Origin: Candidatus Methanocorpusculum faecipullorum
GTDB lineage: Archaea > Halobacteriota > Methanomicrobia > Methanomicrobiales > Methanocorpusculaceae
Length of the DNA: 64,000 nucleotides
Assembly: GCA_018883755.1 (NCBI GenBank)
Contig: JAHLFR010000029.1
Location: 1 to 64,000, forward strand
Reading direction: 5' to 3'
Shown: positions 62,853 to 64,000 of the stretch, piece by piece
Layout: each line of letters begins with the position of its first letter
Position numbering within the stretch: the first letter of the stretch is position 1
Notes under the pieces: generated by a model
Database searches by the model: none
What the model saw: only the letters and a program-made list of their open reading frames with translations
What the model was told of the DNA's origin: nothing
Position numbers and translations under genes: made by a program

Positions 62853-64000
62853 TCAGGCTGTGTCGACTGGGAACTCGGAGATCTTTTCGATCATCTTTGC
62901 AATAACCTCAGACCGCATTCCCTCAACAAACTTGATGCTACCAACAACCAGATGACCGCCGCCTGAAATTCCTGCTCCCGGCATCTCATCGCGCATGGCA
63001 CGAACCATCTGGGGGATGTTCATCTTCACACCGCGGGAACGGATAACCGCAAAGTCCGGACCAAGGCCAAGGGTTACGACCGGCTGATTCTCATAACGCT
63101 TGCAGAGAATATCATGGACCTCACCGGAGGATTTTCCCGGCGGCGGGAAGGTGAAGCGGTGGGCAAACATCTCAACATCGGCAAGGAAGAGGTTGGCCCC
63201 TGATGCCAGAATCTTATCTTTGACATGCGGCATCATCGTGTTCATCTGATCCTCAATTGCTGCATTTGCTTCGGTTACGAGAAGCGCAACCAGCCGGTTG
63301 TGACGGTCTGGTGCATTGTTGAGGTTTAAGATGTCTTTTACAATTTCACGGCCGTCATTGAACCTGAGCCAGTACTGCTCGTAGTCCAGTGCAAGTGCCA
63401 TATCCTTACACTCATCCCGGCTGTACTTACCTTCAATGAGTGCCAGATATGCATCAAGCTCGGGAGCCTCACTGCGGTCTGCAACACCGGCAACCGAGGG
63501 GAAGTGAAGGATCCGTGCTTCAACAGCCGGATTGATCAGGCGGGCAATTTCAGTTCCAAGCATTCCTGCAGTGACACCAAAGTCACCGCCAACATGATAG
63601 GGGTTGACATGGGCAAGCAGATATTTGTCAATGGTTTCATCCGGATGGTGGTGATCGGCGACAACGACATCAAGCTGATACACCTCGGTCATCTTGTAGG
63701 AGGGCATATCCTCCTCGGTTGAACCGTTGTCCATCAGAAGAATCAACGGTAATTTTTGGCCAAACCGGACGTTATCCTTTAACATCATGTCAAGATCGCG
63801 GGTTACGTCCTCAATCTCATAGAACGGGGCTTTGGATGGGGATCTGCGGAAAAGGAAGTTGTCCTGATCCGGATCGCCGCCAGTGTCACGGATTAACTGA
63901 AGAACTGCCGTCTCAACAGCAACAGCAGCACAGATACCGTCAGCATCCGCATGGTGACGGAGAATGATCGGCTGCTGGGTCAGCACCGCACGGCGGACTA
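62853..64000 (-). CDS. DHH-family RecJ-like phosphoesterase, 5' partial
   Basis: The frame is open to the right window edge; the in-window part is 382 codons and the first candidate start (GTG at 63986) is not convincing. HHADADGICAA is the DHH metal motif, followed by LMDNGSTEED and ADHHHPDE, and DHHA1 in GAGISGGGHLVVGSIKF. Archaeal RecJ-like/GAN proteins act with the replisome as 5'-3' or 3'-5' exonucleases. Larger forms carry an N-terminal OB-like domain, which would be outside the window. Confidence 0.88.
   Translation of the reverse strand, partial: VRRAVLTQQPIILRHHADADGICAAVAVETAVLQLIRDTGGDPDQDNFLFRRSPSKAPFYEIEDVTRDLDMMLKDNVRFGQKLPLILLMDNGSTEEDMPSYKMTEVYQLDVVVADHHHPDETIDKYLLAHVNPYHVGGDFGVTAGMLGTEIARLINPAVEARILHFPSVAGVADRSEAPELDAYLALIEGKYSRDECKDMALALDYEQYWLRFNDGREIVKDILNLNNAPDRHNRLVALLVTEANAAIEDQMNTMMPHVKDKILASGANLFLADVEMFAHRFTFPPPGKSSGEVHDILCKRYENQPVVTLGLGPDFAVIRSRGVKMNIPQMVRAMRDEMPGAGISGGGHLVVGSIKFVEGMRSEVIAKMIEKISEFPVDTA

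Overview
The window is a dense, roughly 50-55% GC archaeal chromosome segment from a methanogenic euryarchaeon, most likely order Methanomicrobiales and plausibly a Methanocorpusculum-like genus. The taxonomic evidence is protein content: PAN proteasome ATPases, the cdrS-ftsZ2 pair, GatCAB, GGGP synthase, the AcnX small subunit (DUF126), DUF373/DUF2070/DUF555 proteins, archaeal TpiA, CobY, aMBF1, and archaeal TATA boxes with GAGGTG-type Shine-Dalgarno (SD) sites or leaderless starts. The genus is an inference and was not tested by any search. No phage, IS element, CRISPR array, rRNA or plasmid function is visible. One tRNA, tRNA-Arg(GCG), is present.

Layout. 1-3.2 kb: partial Ppx/GppA phosphatase, then PAN (copy 1) with a small unknown protein. 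3.2-4.8 kb, minus strand: cobD-cobY for cobalamin nucleotide-loop assembly. 4.9-6.4 kb: cdrS (ribbon-helix-helix regulator) and ftsZ2, preceded by a striking array of 9-bp TGTCNGACA-like boxes at exact 11-bp spacing. 6.4-11.2 kb: a structured non-coding gap, a coiled-coil protein, a DUF373 membrane protein with two more such boxes, threonine ammonia-lyase, and a Lys-rich protein whose SD lies in a hairpin loop. 11.3-16.2 kb: AmrS radical SAM enzyme, a cobalamin/iron-type binding lipoprotein, mbf1-tpiA, and a second PAN. 16.3-24.7 kb: mutS-mutL-permease-ATPase run, then uvrB. 24.8-29.5 kb: purH, three tandem DUF4013 membrane proteins each with its own promoter, and a lipoprotein. 29.5-35.5 kb: riboflavin-pathway reductase, an EF-Tu/SelB-like protein without GTPase motifs, an M1 aminopeptidase, and a SpeD-like pyruvoyl enzyme. 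35.7-42.9 kb: gatC-gatA-gatB-topA-GGGP synthase-trmJ as one tightly packed run. 42.9-51.8 kb: a sodium:solute symporter, the DUF126/radical-SAM pair, nitroreductase, and a run of overlapping genes (DUF555, PfkB kinase, Dph6, DUF2070), then a bPH2 membrane protein. 51.9-57.3 kb: U32 peptidase and two paralogous MFS pumps, the first with an attenuator-like leader. 57.4-64 kb, minus strand: tRNA-Arg, aldehyde dehydrogenase, an adenine deaminase operon that includes a 59-codon gene, two paralogous winged-helix proteins, and a partial DHH/RecJ-like protein running off the window.

The best candidates for undescribed biology are regulatory. They are the helically phased operator array of cdrS-ftsZ2 with matching boxes at the DUF373 promoter; the leader peptide plus mutually exclusive hairpins before the MFS pump; the hairpin-embedded SD at 10667-10688; and a SpeD-family enzyme that keeps all catalytic residues but lacks the AdoMet-stacking Trp and sits behind an overlapping upstream ORF. 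All functional statements come from reading motifs; no database search was possible.
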